DNA of 64,000 nucleotides, taken from positions 62,001-126,000 of the forward strand of contig JABSQZ010000013.1 in assembly GCA_013215505.1 (NCBI GenBank), written 5' to 3'. Positions 9,461-19,238 of the stretch are shown here, piece after piece. How positions within the stretch are numbered: the first letter of the stretch is position 1; each line of letters starts with the position of its first letter. Origin of the DNA: Oceanospirillaceae bacterium. GTDB lineage: Bacteria > Pseudomonadota > Gammaproteobacteria > Pseudomonadales > Balneatricaceae. The translations under genes were made by a program, and so were the position numbers. The notes under the pieces were generated by a model. That model had not been told where the DNA came from. It did not search any database and saw only the letters and a program-made list of their open reading frames with translations.

Positions 9461-11215
9461 ATGAGTGATAATTTACGTCCTTCGATATTAATTGTGGACG
9501 ATATATCTGCCAATAGAATTGCGTTAAAACGCCTACTTAAGAATATGGATACTGATCTGATAGAAGCTGATTCAGGTCAAGAGGCACTGTGTAAGGCCTT
9601 GGTACTAAAAAGACTATCACTCATTTTACTCGATGTTCAGATGCCAGAGATGGATGGCTACGAAACAGCAGAGTTCTTGAGGGAAGAAAAATTGACTCGG
9701 CATATTCCGATCATCTTTGTTACAGCAGTTCATCGTGATAAATCTCATATTCTAAAAGGCTATACTTCAGGGGCCATTGACTACATCACTAAGCCTATAG
9801 AACCGGAGATATTAGTTGCTAAAGTATCCTTATTACTAGAGTTATGGCGACTTAGGTTTGGCCTGGAACAAGAAATACGGGTACGAAATGAATTAGAAGT
9901 CAGAAATAGATTCCTGGCCGAACATGATGTTCTCACTAGCCTGCCCAATCGACGTCATTTGTTTCGCAAGATAGAAACAGCGATATCGGTAGCCAATCGA
10001 AAGAATAATCTGTTTGCGCTCTTATTTATCGATTTGGATGGTTTCAAATCAGTCAACGATACCTTCGGTCAAAAATGCGGTGACAAGGTACTCATCACCA
10101 TCGGTGAGCGTTTTAGTAAACTGATCAGAAAAAGTGACACTGTGGCACGCATCGGCGGAGATGAATTCGTCATTTTATTTACCGACATCTTTGATGCAGG
10201 CCTCTTAACAAACCGTATCGATCAAGTGCTCATTGCAGCAAAAAAGAAGATAGTTATGCAACAAAACATAGTCAATCTTAGTGCCTGTATAGGTATCATT
10301 GTCTATCCAGATAAAAATGACGATGCTGAAAAATTGCTCTATTTTGCTGAAGTAGCGATGGGAAAATCGAAAGAGGCCGGTAAAAACACCTTTAAATTTT
10401 TTTCCGAAGAGATGGATGCCGCTGCCCATAAAAGAGCAAAAGTGGAGAGACTACTTAATTATGCAATAATAAATAATGAGTTGAGTATACATTTCCAACC
10501 CCTAATCGACCTCAAAACCTCCTTACCCGTTGGAGCCGAAGTATTACTGCGCTGGACCAATCCAGAATTGGGTTCAATTTCACCTGAATATTTCATACCC
10601 ATCGCCGAATCAACGGGACTCATTTATGAAATTGGGGAGTGGGTTATAGAGCAATCAATAAGTCGATTTGAAGAAATATGCAAATTATCATTTTTCGACC
10701 AAAGCATTAACTTCAGAATCGCAATTAATGCCTCTGCGATGCAATTTAGAAATAACGACTTATATCGATCACTGCAATGCGCTATAGACGACGGGAGAAT
10801 TAAACCACAGCAGATAGAAATTGAAATTACAGAGGGCTTGTTGCTCGATGATACCGATGAGGTTAGGAAACAACTACAGTCGATATCTGACCTGGGTGTC
10901 AGTCTATCGGTTGATGATTTTGGTACAGGTTATTCATCATTAAGTTATCTAAAACGCTGCCCAATCGGAACAGTCAAAATTGATCGAAGCTTCATATCAG
11001 GAATTCCAGAAACCAAGGAAGATAAGATATTAGTGCGCACCATTATCGCTATGGCTCATGGTCTGGAGTATGAGGTCATTGCGGAAGGTGTCGAAACAAA
11101 ACAACAGCTTGACTATTTAAAAACGGAAGGCTGCGAAATAGTACAGGGCTTTTACATCAGTAAACCAATACCCTTTGATCAGTTTAAAATATGGTTGTCA
11201 GAGCATTTGAGCTAA
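9461..11215 (+). CDS. Response regulator REC-GGDEF-EAL (c-di-GMP synthesis/degradation)
   Basis: 584 aa cytoplasmic regulator. The receiver (1-125) has Asp58 in LLDVQMPEMDG and Lys111 in TKPIEP. The GGDEF domain has an intact IGGDEF at 232-236 and an inhibitory-site RKSD at 223-226. The EAL domain (about 335-584) has EVL at 360-362 in place of EAL, with FQPLID, IEIEITEGLL, DDFGTGYSSL and KIDRSFI conserved. EVL is a known active variant in many phosphodiesterases, so bifunctionality is possible. Phosphorylation presumably sets the balance. The convergent neighbour at 11358-12332 has a closely similar receiver and linker, so they are recent paralogues or share an input kinase. Confidence 0.93.
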   Translation: MSDNLRPSILIVDDISANRIALKRLLKNMDTDLIEADSGQEALCKALVLKRLSLILLDVQMPEMDGYETAEFLREEKLTRHIPIIFVTAVHRDKSHILKGYTSGAIDYITKPIEPEILVAKVSLLLELWRLRFGLEQEIRVRNELEVRNRFLAEHDVLTSLPNRRHLFRKIETAISVANRKNNLFALLFIDLDGFKSVNDTFGQKCGDKVLITIGERFSKLIRKSDTVARIGGDEFVILFTDIFDAGLLTNRIDQVLIAAKKKIVMQQNIVNLSACIGIIVYPDKNDDAEKLLYFAEVAMGKSKEAGKNTFKFFSEEMDAAAHKRAKVERLLNYAIINNELSIHFQPLIDLKTSLPVGAEVLLRWTNPELGSISPEYFIPIAESTGLIYEIGEWVIEQSISRFEEICKLSFFDQSINFRIAINASAMQFRNNDLYRSLQCAIDDGRIKPQQIEIEITEGLLLDDTDEVRKQLQSISDLGVSLSVDDFGTGYSSLSYLKRCPIGTVKIDRSFISGIPETKEDKILVRTIIAMAHGLEYEVIAEGVETKQQLDYLKTEGCEIVQGFYISKPIPFDQFKIWLSEHLS

Positions 11216-11357
11216 CCCATAACACTTCTCAACAATAGTCAGTAAAAATAGACAGACTCGGCAAATAACCTTTGCTGTTTCTTTCTATCAACGGTGTTCA
11301 GGATAAGGCCATTAAATTTCTATAAATCTTGCCAGCGACAATTATCCAAATTTGCAG

Positions 11358-12332
11358 TCACTCTTCAGAAGAATAATCACTTAGGTTTGGATTATAGTGT
11401 TGAATCCGGTTGCCGCCCAAGCGTTTTGCAGCATACATTGCCTTGTCGGCATGTCTTAATAACTCATTGATTTCACAGCCATCGCCAGGATATTCAGCAA
11501 TGCCGATGCTTACTCCAACCTGTATTAGTTGACCGTTAAATTCGATAGGTGCAGTTACCTTATCAATGATATCTGCAATTTTTTTCGTGAGTATCAGTGG
11601 ATCATCCATGTCGACCATTAAAATCACAAACTCATCCCCGCCGGCACGTGCCAAGATGTCATAATTTCTGATTAAGGTGTGCAACCTCGATGCAACCTCT
11701 ATCAAGGTGATATCGCCCGCTTCATGTCCGAGGTTATCATTGACAGCTTTAAAGCCATCCAGGTCAATCATCAGTACCTTGAGTACTGTGTTTGTGCGTG
11801 ACGCACGATTGAGTTCACCCGCGAACAACTCCATTAACGCACGTCTGTTATATAAGCTAGTTAACTCATCATGACGCGCTAAGTGATAGCTTTTCTGCTC
11901 TGCCTCGACACGTCGTTGTATTTCCTGTTCCAGCTCCGCTCTCATTCTCCACAATTTTAAAAAAATGCTAACTTTTGATCTGAGAATATCTGGGTCGATA
12001 GGTTTGGGAATATAATCGACTGCACCAGAGGAGTAACCTTTAAGTACATGGCTCTCATCACGATGAACAGCTGTTATAAAAATGATCGGAATGTGATTGG
12101 TTTGATCTTCTTCTCTTAGAATTTCAGCCACTTCATAACCGTCCATCTCGGGCATCTGAACATCTAATAAAATAAGTGCTAAGTTTTTCAGGTTCACAGC
12201 ATGTTTAAGCGCTTCAATTCCAGAATCTGCCTCGACAATTTCTGCATCATAATCCCTGAGGATCTTCCTGAGTGCGATACGATTAGCAGCAACATCATCG
12301 ACTATTAAGATTTGAGGTGCGTTTATTGGCAC
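11358..12332 (-). CDS. Response regulator REC-GGDEF (diguanylate cyclase)
   Basis: 324 aa. The receiver has Asp57 in LLDVQMPEMDG and Lys110 in PKPIDP. The GGDEF domain has the active signature AGGDEF at 231-235, preceded by the product-inhibition site RNYD at 222-225, and DLDGFKAVND for metal/GTP binding. It should make c-di-GMP from two GTP when phosphorylated, as in the WspR/PleD type. It is convergent with the REC-GGDEF-EAL gene, whose receiver has nearly the same motifs (VDDxxANRIAL, EADSG, HRDxSHxLKGYxSGAxDYI), so one kinase may address both. The ATG at 12332 begins the conserved receiver directly. Confidence 0.93.
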   Translation of the reverse strand: MPINAPQILIVDDVAANRIALRKILRDYDAEIVEADSGIEALKHAVNLKNLALILLDVQMPEMDGYEVAEILREEDQTNHIPIIFITAVHRDESHVLKGYSSGAVDYIPKPIDPDILRSKVSIFLKLWRMRAELEQEIQRRVEAEQKSYHLARHDELTSLYNRRALMELFAGELNRASRTNTVLKVLMIDLDGFKAVNDNLGHEAGDITLIEVASRLHTLIRNYDILARAGGDEFVILMVDMDDPLILTKKIADIIDKVTAPIEFNGQLIQVGVSIGIAEYPGDGCEINELLRHADKAMYAAKRLGGNRIQHYNPNLSDYSSEE

Positions 12333-12946
12333 AGTTGTCCCCAGTTATTTCTAATCATTACTGTTAAATATAGTACAAATTTTAGTAAGTCAGACAATGG
12401 TTAACTCATAAGTAGAGCAGAATGTACTCTAAACTAGAATCGAATCTCTATGCTGCTACTCCGCTTTGCCACAGACCTAGTTAAGAGTAGATAAATACTG
12501 TATCGAAGTTGTAAATGTCATCGAGCAGTCCCGGCAATTTTCTATTTGATTACAAAGCTTTGAACTAAACCTTAGCCACTCAATTGCCGAATGTTTGATG
12601 GCCGATAAAGATGTAGCTAGCTGTTAAGGTTATTAATGTCCGCCGAAACTTCAATCTAATCGATTATATAGACATAGAGCATTGCTTATCTGAATTGAGT
12701 ACCAATAATTTTGGTACATTTACCTATTTTGCATTTCCCGTGTGGGTAGTAAATTATAACTGTTGCACGCTGATAAATATGAGGGTTTGCTATTGTTCAT
12801 AAACCTGCCTGCAATAATATGCCCTTGATGTTCGCATTGTCCCGACCCAATTATCAAGTAGTGCATTGGTAGAGACAACTCCTACAGATGTGTTTATGCA
12901 AACGCAAAAATGTAGAGTTTTTAGTTCTATGAAAGGAGCACTAAAA
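12333..12946. other. Intergenic region, no gene recognised
   Basis: About 600 bases of AT-rich sequence upstream of the small CxxCH protein and chemoreceptor. No c-di-GMP riboswitch signature was recognised and no ORF carries a family motif. Confidence 0.3.
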
Positions 12947-12950
12947 ATGA

Positions 12951-13124
12951 ATGTTAATAGATTTTTATGCAGCCTGTCGCTTTATTCTGTCTGAACATTA
13001 TGGACAGTCTTGCCTGGTTTGCCATGGAGGTCCTAAAGGGGAAACAGACATATCTGATGGTAGGAAAGAAGGCGGGGTATTAGCAAAATTGGGTGGTGCG
13101 ATCAGTAAAATCATTTACGACTAA
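12951..13124 (+). CDS. Small CxxCH (cytochrome c-like) protein, possibly frameshifted
   Basis: 57 codons ending 25 bases before the chemoreceptor. The frame encodes EHYGQSCLVCHGGPKGETD and then KEGGVLAKLGGAISKII; CLVCH is a haem-attachment motif. A good ribosome site (AAAGGAG, 12932-12938) sits better before the ATG at 12947. That ATG is in another frame and starts a signal-peptide-like MNVNRFLCSLSLYSV before hitting TGA at 12992-12994. The likeliest reading is a small exported c-type cytochrome whose secretion signal and haem part have been put out of frame, probably with a short deletion. If only the 12951 frame is translated, the product lacks an export signal and could not be haem-loaded in the periplasm. 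Confidence 0.5.
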   Translation: MLIDFYAACRFILSEHYGQSCLVCHGGPKGETDISDGRKEGGVLAKLGGAISKIIYD

Positions 13125-13149
13125 CATTTAAATTTAGAAGTAAAACATT

Positions 13150-14856
13150 ATGGATATTTCAACAAAACTTGTTGTAGGTAACTTGAGCTTCTCTACCATT
13201 GTCGCCGTTGCTTTCATTTATATATTGTTTGGTGTGCAGGCAACTTCAGATATAAGTATTGAACAGCAAGAGTTTGTTAACCAGCAAATTCAAGCCATTC
13301 AACAACAAGAAAAAATACTTAAGCTGCAAACTAGCGAAAGAAATCAACTCATGTTGATCATTGAAATTGATCAGGAATTTAGAGACTTACGCGCCTGGTT
13401 ACTTGATTTATCTGTCAGTTGGTTAAATGAAGCTGAAGATAACGCCAATATTTCGCACGAAAATTTACATAGGCAATTTGAAGAACTGGCCAAAATCGAT
13501 GCTGCTTTAGCTCAGACCTTGTCTGAGAAAATAGACCAATTATTTGAGCTTATGCTTGAAGCTGTTGATTCTTATGTTGATGAAAACCGTGTGCTAGGTA
13601 ATTCATTGGTGGCCGATGGTCGAGTTTTAGTTGAGGGCATAGAACTGTTAATACATGATTTTCAACAACAAAGTAATGTTAAATTGGATAATCTTAATCA
13701 ACAGGCAAGTCAAGCTGGCCAAATCGTTACACTGTCCGGCAACGAGGTAAAACAATCAGCCGATAATATAGTCACTAATAATTCTTCATTGCACACAGTT
13801 TCACTGTTAATTTTAGCGCTTATTGTGTTACTGAGTTTGGCTTTCAGCTATTTGATGCGTCGCGAATTATGTGTGCCAATGGAACGATTACGAAACACAG
13901 TAGAAAGCATTCAGCAACAATCAGATCTTACTCTTAGGTTTGAGGTTAGGTCTATGGATGAAATTGGTGTCACCGGCACGGCATTTAACTTAATGATGGA
14001 GCAGTTTTCCAGCATCGTCAGTCAGGTCAGTGATGCTTGTATAGAATTAGATCAGGCGATATCAAATTTAGTCAATTTGATGCAGCAAGCCAAACAGGGA
14101 GTAGTAAAGCAGCAACAGGCAACTGTGCAAGTAGCCGCTGCCATTACTGAAATGGCAACCACAGTGCAGGGAATTGCCGAGCATACTGAACAGGCAACTC
14201 ATTCCACCAGTCAAGCCCAAGAGTCGGCAACACAGGGGCGGAAAATGGTCGACAGTTCAACATCAGAGACCCAGGAGTTATCCCAACTGATCTCCAGGGC
14301 TGACCAAGCTATCCGCGATGTTGAAAAATTTAGTAATGATATTGGCACGGTCTTAGATGTGATAGGCAGTATTTCAGACCAAACTAATCTACTCGCCCTT
14401 AATGCCGCGATTGAAGCGGCGAGGGCAGGTGACGCGGGCCGTGGTTTTGCTGTAGTCGCCGATGAAGTGCGTACTCTGGCACAGAGGACCCATGAATCCA
14501 CGACAGAGATCAACGATATTATCGCGAGCTTACAATCAGGCACTCATGATGCGGTAGATCTGATGAAAGAAGGCAATAAAGAGGCATTACATGTTTCCAA
14601 GCAAGCCGAAGAAACCGGGGTTTCATTTGAAACCATAGAACAAAAAATACATGAGATTAATGATCTTAATACCCAGATAGCTACGTCGGCAGAACAGCAA
14701 ACAACGGTTGTCGAAGATATTAACCACAATATTGTCGACATTAACGATAGCTTTGCAACGACCACCGCTGCCGTCGAAAGTACCTTGAGTGCAAGTGAAA
14801 ATATTCTCAAATTATCTCATCACCTTGCCTCTTTAGTTAAACAGTTTAAGGTCTAA
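13150..14856 (+). CDS. Methyl-accepting chemotaxis protein
   Basis: 568 aa chemoreceptor. TM1 lies at about 8-28, followed by a helical periplasmic ligand domain of about 185 residues, TM2 at about 214-236, HAMP (about 237-290), and the cytoplasmic signalling hairpin. The hairpin tip reads [19 protein letters not shown] and continues [18 protein letters not shown], the invariant CheA/CheW contact region. Its ligand domain looks like a four-helix bundle. It follows the small CxxCH gene by 25 bases, so they may be co-transcribed. Ligand unknown. Confidence 0.93.
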   Translation: MDISTKLVVGNLSFSTIVAVAFIYILFGVQATSDISIEQQEFVNQQIQAIQQQEKILKLQTSERNQLMLIIEIDQEFRDLRAWLLDLSVSWLNEAEDNANISHENLHRQFEELAKIDAALAQTLSEKIDQLFELMLEAVDSYVDENRVLGNSLVADGRVLVEGIELLIHDFQQQSNVKLDNLNQQASQAGQIVTLSGNEVKQSADNIVTNNSSLHTVSLLILALIVLLSLAFSYLMRRELCVPMERLRNTVESIQQQSDLTLRFEVRSMDEIGVTGTAFNLMMEQFSSIVSQVSDACIELDQAISNLVNLMQQAKQGVVKQQQATVQVAAAITEMATTVQGIAEHTEQATHSTSQAQESATQGRKMVDSSTSETQELSQLISRADQAIRDVEKFSNDIGTVLDVIGSISDQTNLLALNAAIEAARAGDAGRGFAVVADEVRTLAQRTHESTTEINDIIASLQSGTHDAVDLMKEGNKEALHVSKQAEETGVSFETIEQKIHEINDLNTQIATSAEQQTTVVEDINHNIVDINDSFATTTAAVESTLSASENILKLSHHLASLVKQFKV

Positions 14857-15607
14857 ACTAAGGAACATGCGAGCATCTTACCTGGGGTGTCCAGAGATCT
14901 AGGCGGCGTACCCGTAGGGCATGCTCCCTACAGACGATTACCTTCATATATGTAGTCAGGTGCGATAGCAGAACACGGTAGCTTGGTCAGGCAACTTGCA
15001 ATAGTCAGCTAATTCCGCCTGTTTTAGTCCTCTACTGGCCAGAAGACAGTAGTTTACACGCCTCACCTATAATGGATCATCAAGACGGCCACTTTACGAA
15101 ATTCCGATAAAGTGGGCCATGCTATTTATATTAAAGATAAACAACAAAAACTCCGCTGGCAATTAAGCTATATGCCCCCCCAACTCTAGTTTCAAACAAG
15201 AGTTATTTTCGGGAAACGATATTTTTGTCGAAATGAAATGCCGTATACATCTATATGAGTTCATGAGTTGGCTGTATTAGCAGTAAATACTACAAAATAG
15301 AGAAATTTACAGCACAACAAAATTATAAAAGATTTGCAATCTCCTCTTATCCAGAAAACTTTAAAAAAAATTGGATGCCTATATATGGCTGATTAGAAAC
15401 AAGTATTGAGATGGGTGAAAAGAAGTCATCGAACTAATAAAATTGTCGGGGTAATAAGGCTAAACAGGAAGTCACAATAAATTCCAGAGTCAACGGGATC
15501 AGGATTTTTTTTCGAAGCTGACAGAGGTAAAAGACCAGAGCTGACCGATGCGTTGTTGCTATTTTACAGAGCCTGAGCTGATAGGGCCAAGACTCTGTGC
15601 CATTGTT
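14857..15607. other. Intergenic region with one strong hairpin
   Basis: About 750 bases without a recognisable gene. It contains a stem of GGCCACTTTA with TAAAGTGGGCC (15087-15118). The stem resembles hairpins seen at the tails of some transposon remnants, but no transposase fragment could be read next to it. Confidence 0.3.
15087..15118. repeat. Inverted repeat (hairpin)
   Basis: GGCCACTTTA at 15087-15096 pairs with TAAAGTGGGCC at 15108-15118 with one bulged G; the loop is about 11 bases. There is no T-tract, so it is not a standard terminator. Possible mobile-element relic. Confidence 0.4.
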
Positions 15608-16534
15608 TTAAGTCTGAGCCAGGATCCGGTAGCCCATTCTTGGAAAGTGAACACAAACTTGTCCAACTTGCGGGGCTTGGCGCAAAATTGCAACCTGGTT
15701 GGGGGACAGATAATGCAACCGGCCTTCAACAGCAGGCCCGCCACTTATCGGCTCTATAGATACTTTTCCTCCCACCTGTACACCGGTTGGATCTAGCAGA
15801 TCCGTCTGTTCTGGTGTTTGGTGGGTTGATTCTTTGGCAATGTCCAGTGCTTGCTGAGCACTCATATCTTCCTGTGTGCCATGGCCAATATTTTTTATGC
15901 GATTGGTCCATGGCAGTAAATTGGTAAATTGCGACATAAAGGCATCGGCATCAGCCATGCGATCGCGCAAGAACCAAATAAGATAATAAGCCAGGGCATC
16001 GGGTAATCCGGGCGTATCACCTAACATGAATTCACGTCCGGCCAGCTGTTCGTCCATCCAGCCAAACTGTGTACGCACATTAGCCAGACACTGGGTATAA
16101 TTGGCTTTGATCTGGTCAAGGCTAAAATCAGGGCCGAAATAAAGTGGCCCCCTATCTGCCAGAAACTCAGCCGGCATATTAGGGCTCATTTCAACCAGTG
16201 CAACTGTCACAACGTCTTTAAACAAAGGACCATCGGCCCATTGTCCAATGCCCCAGACCATACCTTGTGCTGTGCCAGGAAATAACGTTGGTACCGGGAA
16301 GCGACGTTCCAGTTCAGCAATGATGCATTTGGTGTCGCAATAAATATCAGCACCAATCTGCATAACCGGGGTTAATCGATACCCCCCTGTTAAGGGCATC
16401 AGGTTTGGTTTTGGTGGCAACCTGGGAATTTCAACAGATTTCCAACTCAAGCCTTTCATGCCAAGAACAACCCGGACTTTTTCTGTCACTGGAGATTGTG
16501 GGTAATGGTGCAGGATGATGTGATCGTTGGCCAT
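15608..16534 (-). CDS. Glutathione S-transferase family protein
   Basis: 308 aa. The N-terminal thioredoxin-like domain reads LHHYPQSPVTEKVRVVLGMK, then VEIPRLPPKPNLMPLTGGYR and TPVMQIGADIYCDTKCIIAEL, matching the cis-Pro and glutathione-carboxylate region of soluble GSTs. A helical C-terminal domain follows (LGDTPGLPDALAYYLIWFL). About 80 extra residues at the end (VGGKVSIEPISGGPAVEGRL) form a small beta-rich tail, making it longer than a typical 200-230 aa GST. The substrate is unknown. A decayed coding remnant seems to precede it on the same strand. Confidence 0.88.
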   Translation of the reverse strand: MANDHIILHHYPQSPVTEKVRVVLGMKGLSWKSVEIPRLPPKPNLMPLTGGYRLTPVMQIGADIYCDTKCIIAELERRFPVPTLFPGTAQGMVWGIGQWADGPLFKDVVTVALVEMSPNMPAEFLADRGPLYFGPDFSLDQIKANYTQCLANVRTQFGWMDEQLAGREFMLGDTPGLPDALAYYLIWFLRDRMADADAFMSQFTNLLPWTNRIKNIGHGTQEDMSAQQALDIAKESTHQTPEQTDLLDPTGVQVGGKVSIEPISGGPAVEGRLHYLSPNQVAILRQAPQVGQVCVHFPRMGYRILAQT

Positions 16535-16621
16535 GCAGAGTAGTCCTTCGCTTAAGGTAAGTGCGCCAAGTTGAGATGAGCTGATGAACCCAGCTTCGAA
16601 AATGACGATAAAGTGATGATT

Positions 16622-16800
16622 TTACTCCTTGTTAGTATTTGCTGCCAGTAACTTTAAACGGGTTAATGCATCATCAATGGCTTTATGGGTTGGTCTTTAC
16701 CCGCGGAACCTTCGCACCTTGTTCAAAGCCAGCCAGGTTTCTGTCGCTTCTTTGGTTGTCGTTGAAGAGAAATTCGGCACTGAACTGAACATCCATCTGC
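16622..16800 (-). pseudogene. Possible degraded 3' end of an unknown gene upstream of the GST
   Basis: On the minus strand the frame ending at TAA 16622-16624 reads KAIDDALTRLKLLAANTNKE. Upstream in the same frame is TTTKEATETWLALNKVRRF, interrupted by a TAA stop at about 16693. The composition is protein-like, which suggests a gene broken by a nonsense or frame change. The family was not recognised. It could also be chance. Confidence 0.25.
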
Positions 16801-17261
16801 AGCTTAACTCGCTGTTTCGTGCAAAAGTCAGTCACTAAATTAATGACTGGAAAGCCAGGGTAGTGTTAAAGCCAAAGCTGCTGGTAAATAGGCAGCTAGA
16901 AAACCAACATTCAGGACAAAAGCGCAGATAATTTAGCAACTCAAGGCAGATGGCATGGGTGCAACGCAATAGCGAGAAGCCAGGATGTAGCAGGACTTAG
17001 GTTAAGGGCGTTTTAAAGGCCAATCCATAAATTGAACCCGGTTTCAATCCATAGCAAAATGTGGGAATGATCTATATGTGTAAAGGATTTGTAGGGATGT
17101 GTAGCTGGAATAGTGGTTATTGTAACTTATACCGGGACATCATTCAGACAGCAGCTTAGAGGATTTGGATCAGCGTAAGGCAGGGTTTCTTTAGCAATAA
17201 ATCGGACAAAAAAATATCACTTACAGAATAACTAAAGGTTTAAAGGGCTATCTGTGTAATG
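16801..17261. other. Intergenic region, nothing recognised
   Basis: About 450 bases between the GST-side remnant and the end of the HD-GYP gene. No family-like ORF, RNA gene or clear terminator was seen. Confidence 0.3.
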
Positions 17262-18293
17262 TTACTTTTCAAAACTCTTTTTTATAGAGCATATTTTAGC
17301 CTGGATATTAAGAAAACTCTGGCACAGTGCTGGGTCGAAATGGGAGTTTGCGCCTTTATTAATTTCACTGAGAGATCTTTCAATTGTCCAGGCATTCTTA
17401 TAGGGGCGCTTCATCGTCAAAGCATCAAAAACATCCGCTATCGCTACAATTCGCGCAGCTTCGGGGATATCTTCACCTTGTAGCCCTTGGGGGTATCCAG
17501 AGCCATCCCATTTTTCATGATGGCAATAGGCAATTTCCGCCGCCATTCGAAACAGCGGCATATTGCATTGCTGTAATATATTTCTGCCAATCACTGCATG
17601 GGTTTTCATGACTTTCCATTCTTCATGATTTAACTCGGTAGACTTCTTTAACACAGTATCCGGGATGCCAATTTTGCCAGTATCATGCATCGGGGCCGCA
17701 AGTTCCAACAGATTACAATCCCTTTCGCTCCAGCCATTTGCTGCGGCCAAAGCTGCAGAATATGCGGCCATGCGCCAGATGTGAACACCGGTATCCGGAT
17801 CATTAAAATGGCCAGCTTCACCGAGCATGTGAATCGTAGCCCGTTGACTCTCTCTCAGTTCAACAGTGCGTTCAAGGACTTTTTTTTCCAGGCTATCGCT
17901 ATAGCTCCTCTCTGCCAACTGGGCCCGGCGCATGGAAATTTGCACAGCAATTCGACGTTTAATATCTTCGGGATCACTTGGAATCATTATGCAATCCGAA
18001 ACATCCAATCGATAGCTGATACGCCGTTGCTCACTGTTGCCAGCAAGCATGATAATGGGGATCTCCTGAGTAGGGGTAGCGTCAGCTTTGAGCTCATGGC
18101 TAAAATTACTGCCATTAGACAACATTGCCAGAGTGCTATCCAGTAAGATCAAATCCGGCACTTTATATCGTAAACAACTTCTGGCGACACTTAAATCTGA
18201 TGCTATACCCACATTGTACCAATCGCTAAGTAGAGGTTCTAATTTGACATATATTTGTATTGGGACTGCCATGAGTATGGATGGTTTGATCAT
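17262..18293 (-). CDS. Response regulator with HD-GYP domain (c-di-GMP phosphodiesterase)
   Basis: 343 aa, RpfG-like layout. The receiver-like N-terminus (1-125) keeps Asp52 in LILLDSTL. The usual KP lysine is replaced, reading CIMIPSDP, so this receiver is probably degenerate. A coiled linker leads to the HD-GYP domain, which has all signature motifs: MHDTGKIGIPD (His203-Asp204), HAVIG, CHHEKWDGSGYP (GYP at 266-268), and AIADVFDALT. It should hydrolyse c-di-GMP with a metal centre. It is last in a minus-strand operon with a phosphorelay kinase, so it is the likely output. GGAGA precedes the ATG. Confidence 0.93.
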   Translation of the reverse strand: MIKPSILMAVPIQIYVKLEPLLSDWYNVGIASDLSVARSCLRYKVPDLILLDSTLAMLSNGSNFSHELKADATPTQEIPIIMLAGNSEQRRISYRLDVSDCIMIPSDPEDIKRRIAVQISMRRAQLAERSYSDSLEKKVLERTVELRESQRATIHMLGEAGHFNDPDTGVHIWRMAAYSAALAAANGWSERDCNLLELAAPMHDTGKIGIPDTVLKKSTELNHEEWKVMKTHAVIGRNILQQCNMPLFRMAAEIAYCHHEKWDGSGYPQGLQGEDIPEAARIVAIADVFDALTMKRPYKNAWTIERSLSEINKGANSHFDPALCQSFLNIQAKICSIKKSFEK

Positions 18294-18326
18294 TGTATTT
18301 CTCCGTAGAGTTAAGAGAGCAGCTCT

Positions 18327-19193
18327 TCATCCAGGCATTTTTCCATTCACTGCTATCTCGCCACGGTCCCTGGCGATGGCCAGCGATGTCTCTGCAAAGG
18401 CGGCCATGGCCTCCACATGGTTCTCCGGATCTAATACAGATATACCTACGGAAGGAATGAGTCGGGAATCATAAGCAGATATCATTTGTAGGAAGTTGTT
18501 CGCGACGATCCTGGCTCCGGCTTCATCAGTTTCCGGCAGCAATGTGGCAAAGGTTCGTTCATTCCATCTTGCGATCACGTCTGAACTCCTGGTCGTGATG
18601 AGGCCACTTAAGTCCCTTACTATTTTGGAAACTGAAGCATGATCATCTTTGAGCGCGTAACAGGGGTCGAATTCAAACAACACCAGGGAAAGAGACCGAT
18701 GGTGTCGTTTTGCACGTCCGATTTCACCTTCTATGTGACAATTATCCAGATAGCCGCGGGTCCATAGCCCTGTCATAGGGTCTTTGAGACGGACGTCTCG
18801 CTTTTCACTAGTGATGAAAGCTTGCCTAATTCGAAGTAAAAGGGCCTTCATATCGAAGGGCTTGGTAATATAATCATCGGCTCCACTACTTAAGCCCTTT
18901 ACTTCTGCGGTTGCCTCCGCCGTCAATATGATAATAACCGTTGGATCGAAATTGGGGTTGCTTCGCAATATTCCACAAGCCTGAATACCGTCCATTATCG
19001 GCATCCGAATATCCAACAAAATTAGGTCAGGTCGCTCCTCTTTGGCTAAACTGATGCATTCCTCACCATCAGCAGCATGACGCACGTCCAACTCAATGTC
19101 GTCTTTCGATAAATTTCTACGGATGTTTCTTTCCAGGCTTTTTCTAATGCCCCTCTCATCATCAACAATCAGTAACTTTCTTAAAACAGTCAT
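18327..19193 (-). CDS. Response regulator with degenerate GGDEF domain
   Basis: 288 aa. The receiver is canonical: VDDE, Asp61 in LLDIRMPIMDG, Lys111 in ITKPFD. The second half has diguanylate-cyclase architecture (DPMTGLWTRGYLD opening, SVGISVLDP). The active-site GGDEF is replaced by NERTF (211-215) and the metal-binding DxD region reads EFDPCYA, so synthesis of c-di-GMP is not expected. The RxxD inhibitory site survives as RSSD (202-205), exactly five residues before the dead signature. It may act as a c-di-GMP-binding effector or a phosphorylation-controlled adaptor. It lies 33 bases before the HD-GYP gene in the same operon. Confidence 0.88.
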   Translation of the reverse strand: MTVLRKLLIVDDERGIRKSLERNIRRNLSKDDIELDVRHAADGEECISLAKEERPDLILLDIRMPIMDGIQACGILRSNPNFDPTVIIILTAEATAEVKGLSSGADDYITKPFDMKALLLRIRQAFITSEKRDVRLKDPMTGLWTRGYLDNCHIEGEIGRAKRHHRSLSLVLFEFDPCYALKDDHASVSKIVRDLSGLITTRSSDVIARWNERTFATLLPETDEAGARIVANNFLQMISAYDSRLIPSVGISVLDPENHVEAMAAFAETSLAIARDRGEIAVNGKMPG

Positions 19194-19238
19194 GGTGAAT
19201 ACTCCAATTTAAATTTGCGGTACCGGGAGGTGGATACT

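Noticed and set aside
12333-13149. c-di-GMP riboswitch ahead of the chemoreceptor
   Set aside because: Searched for by eye because of the c-di-GMP context, but the conserved core was not found.
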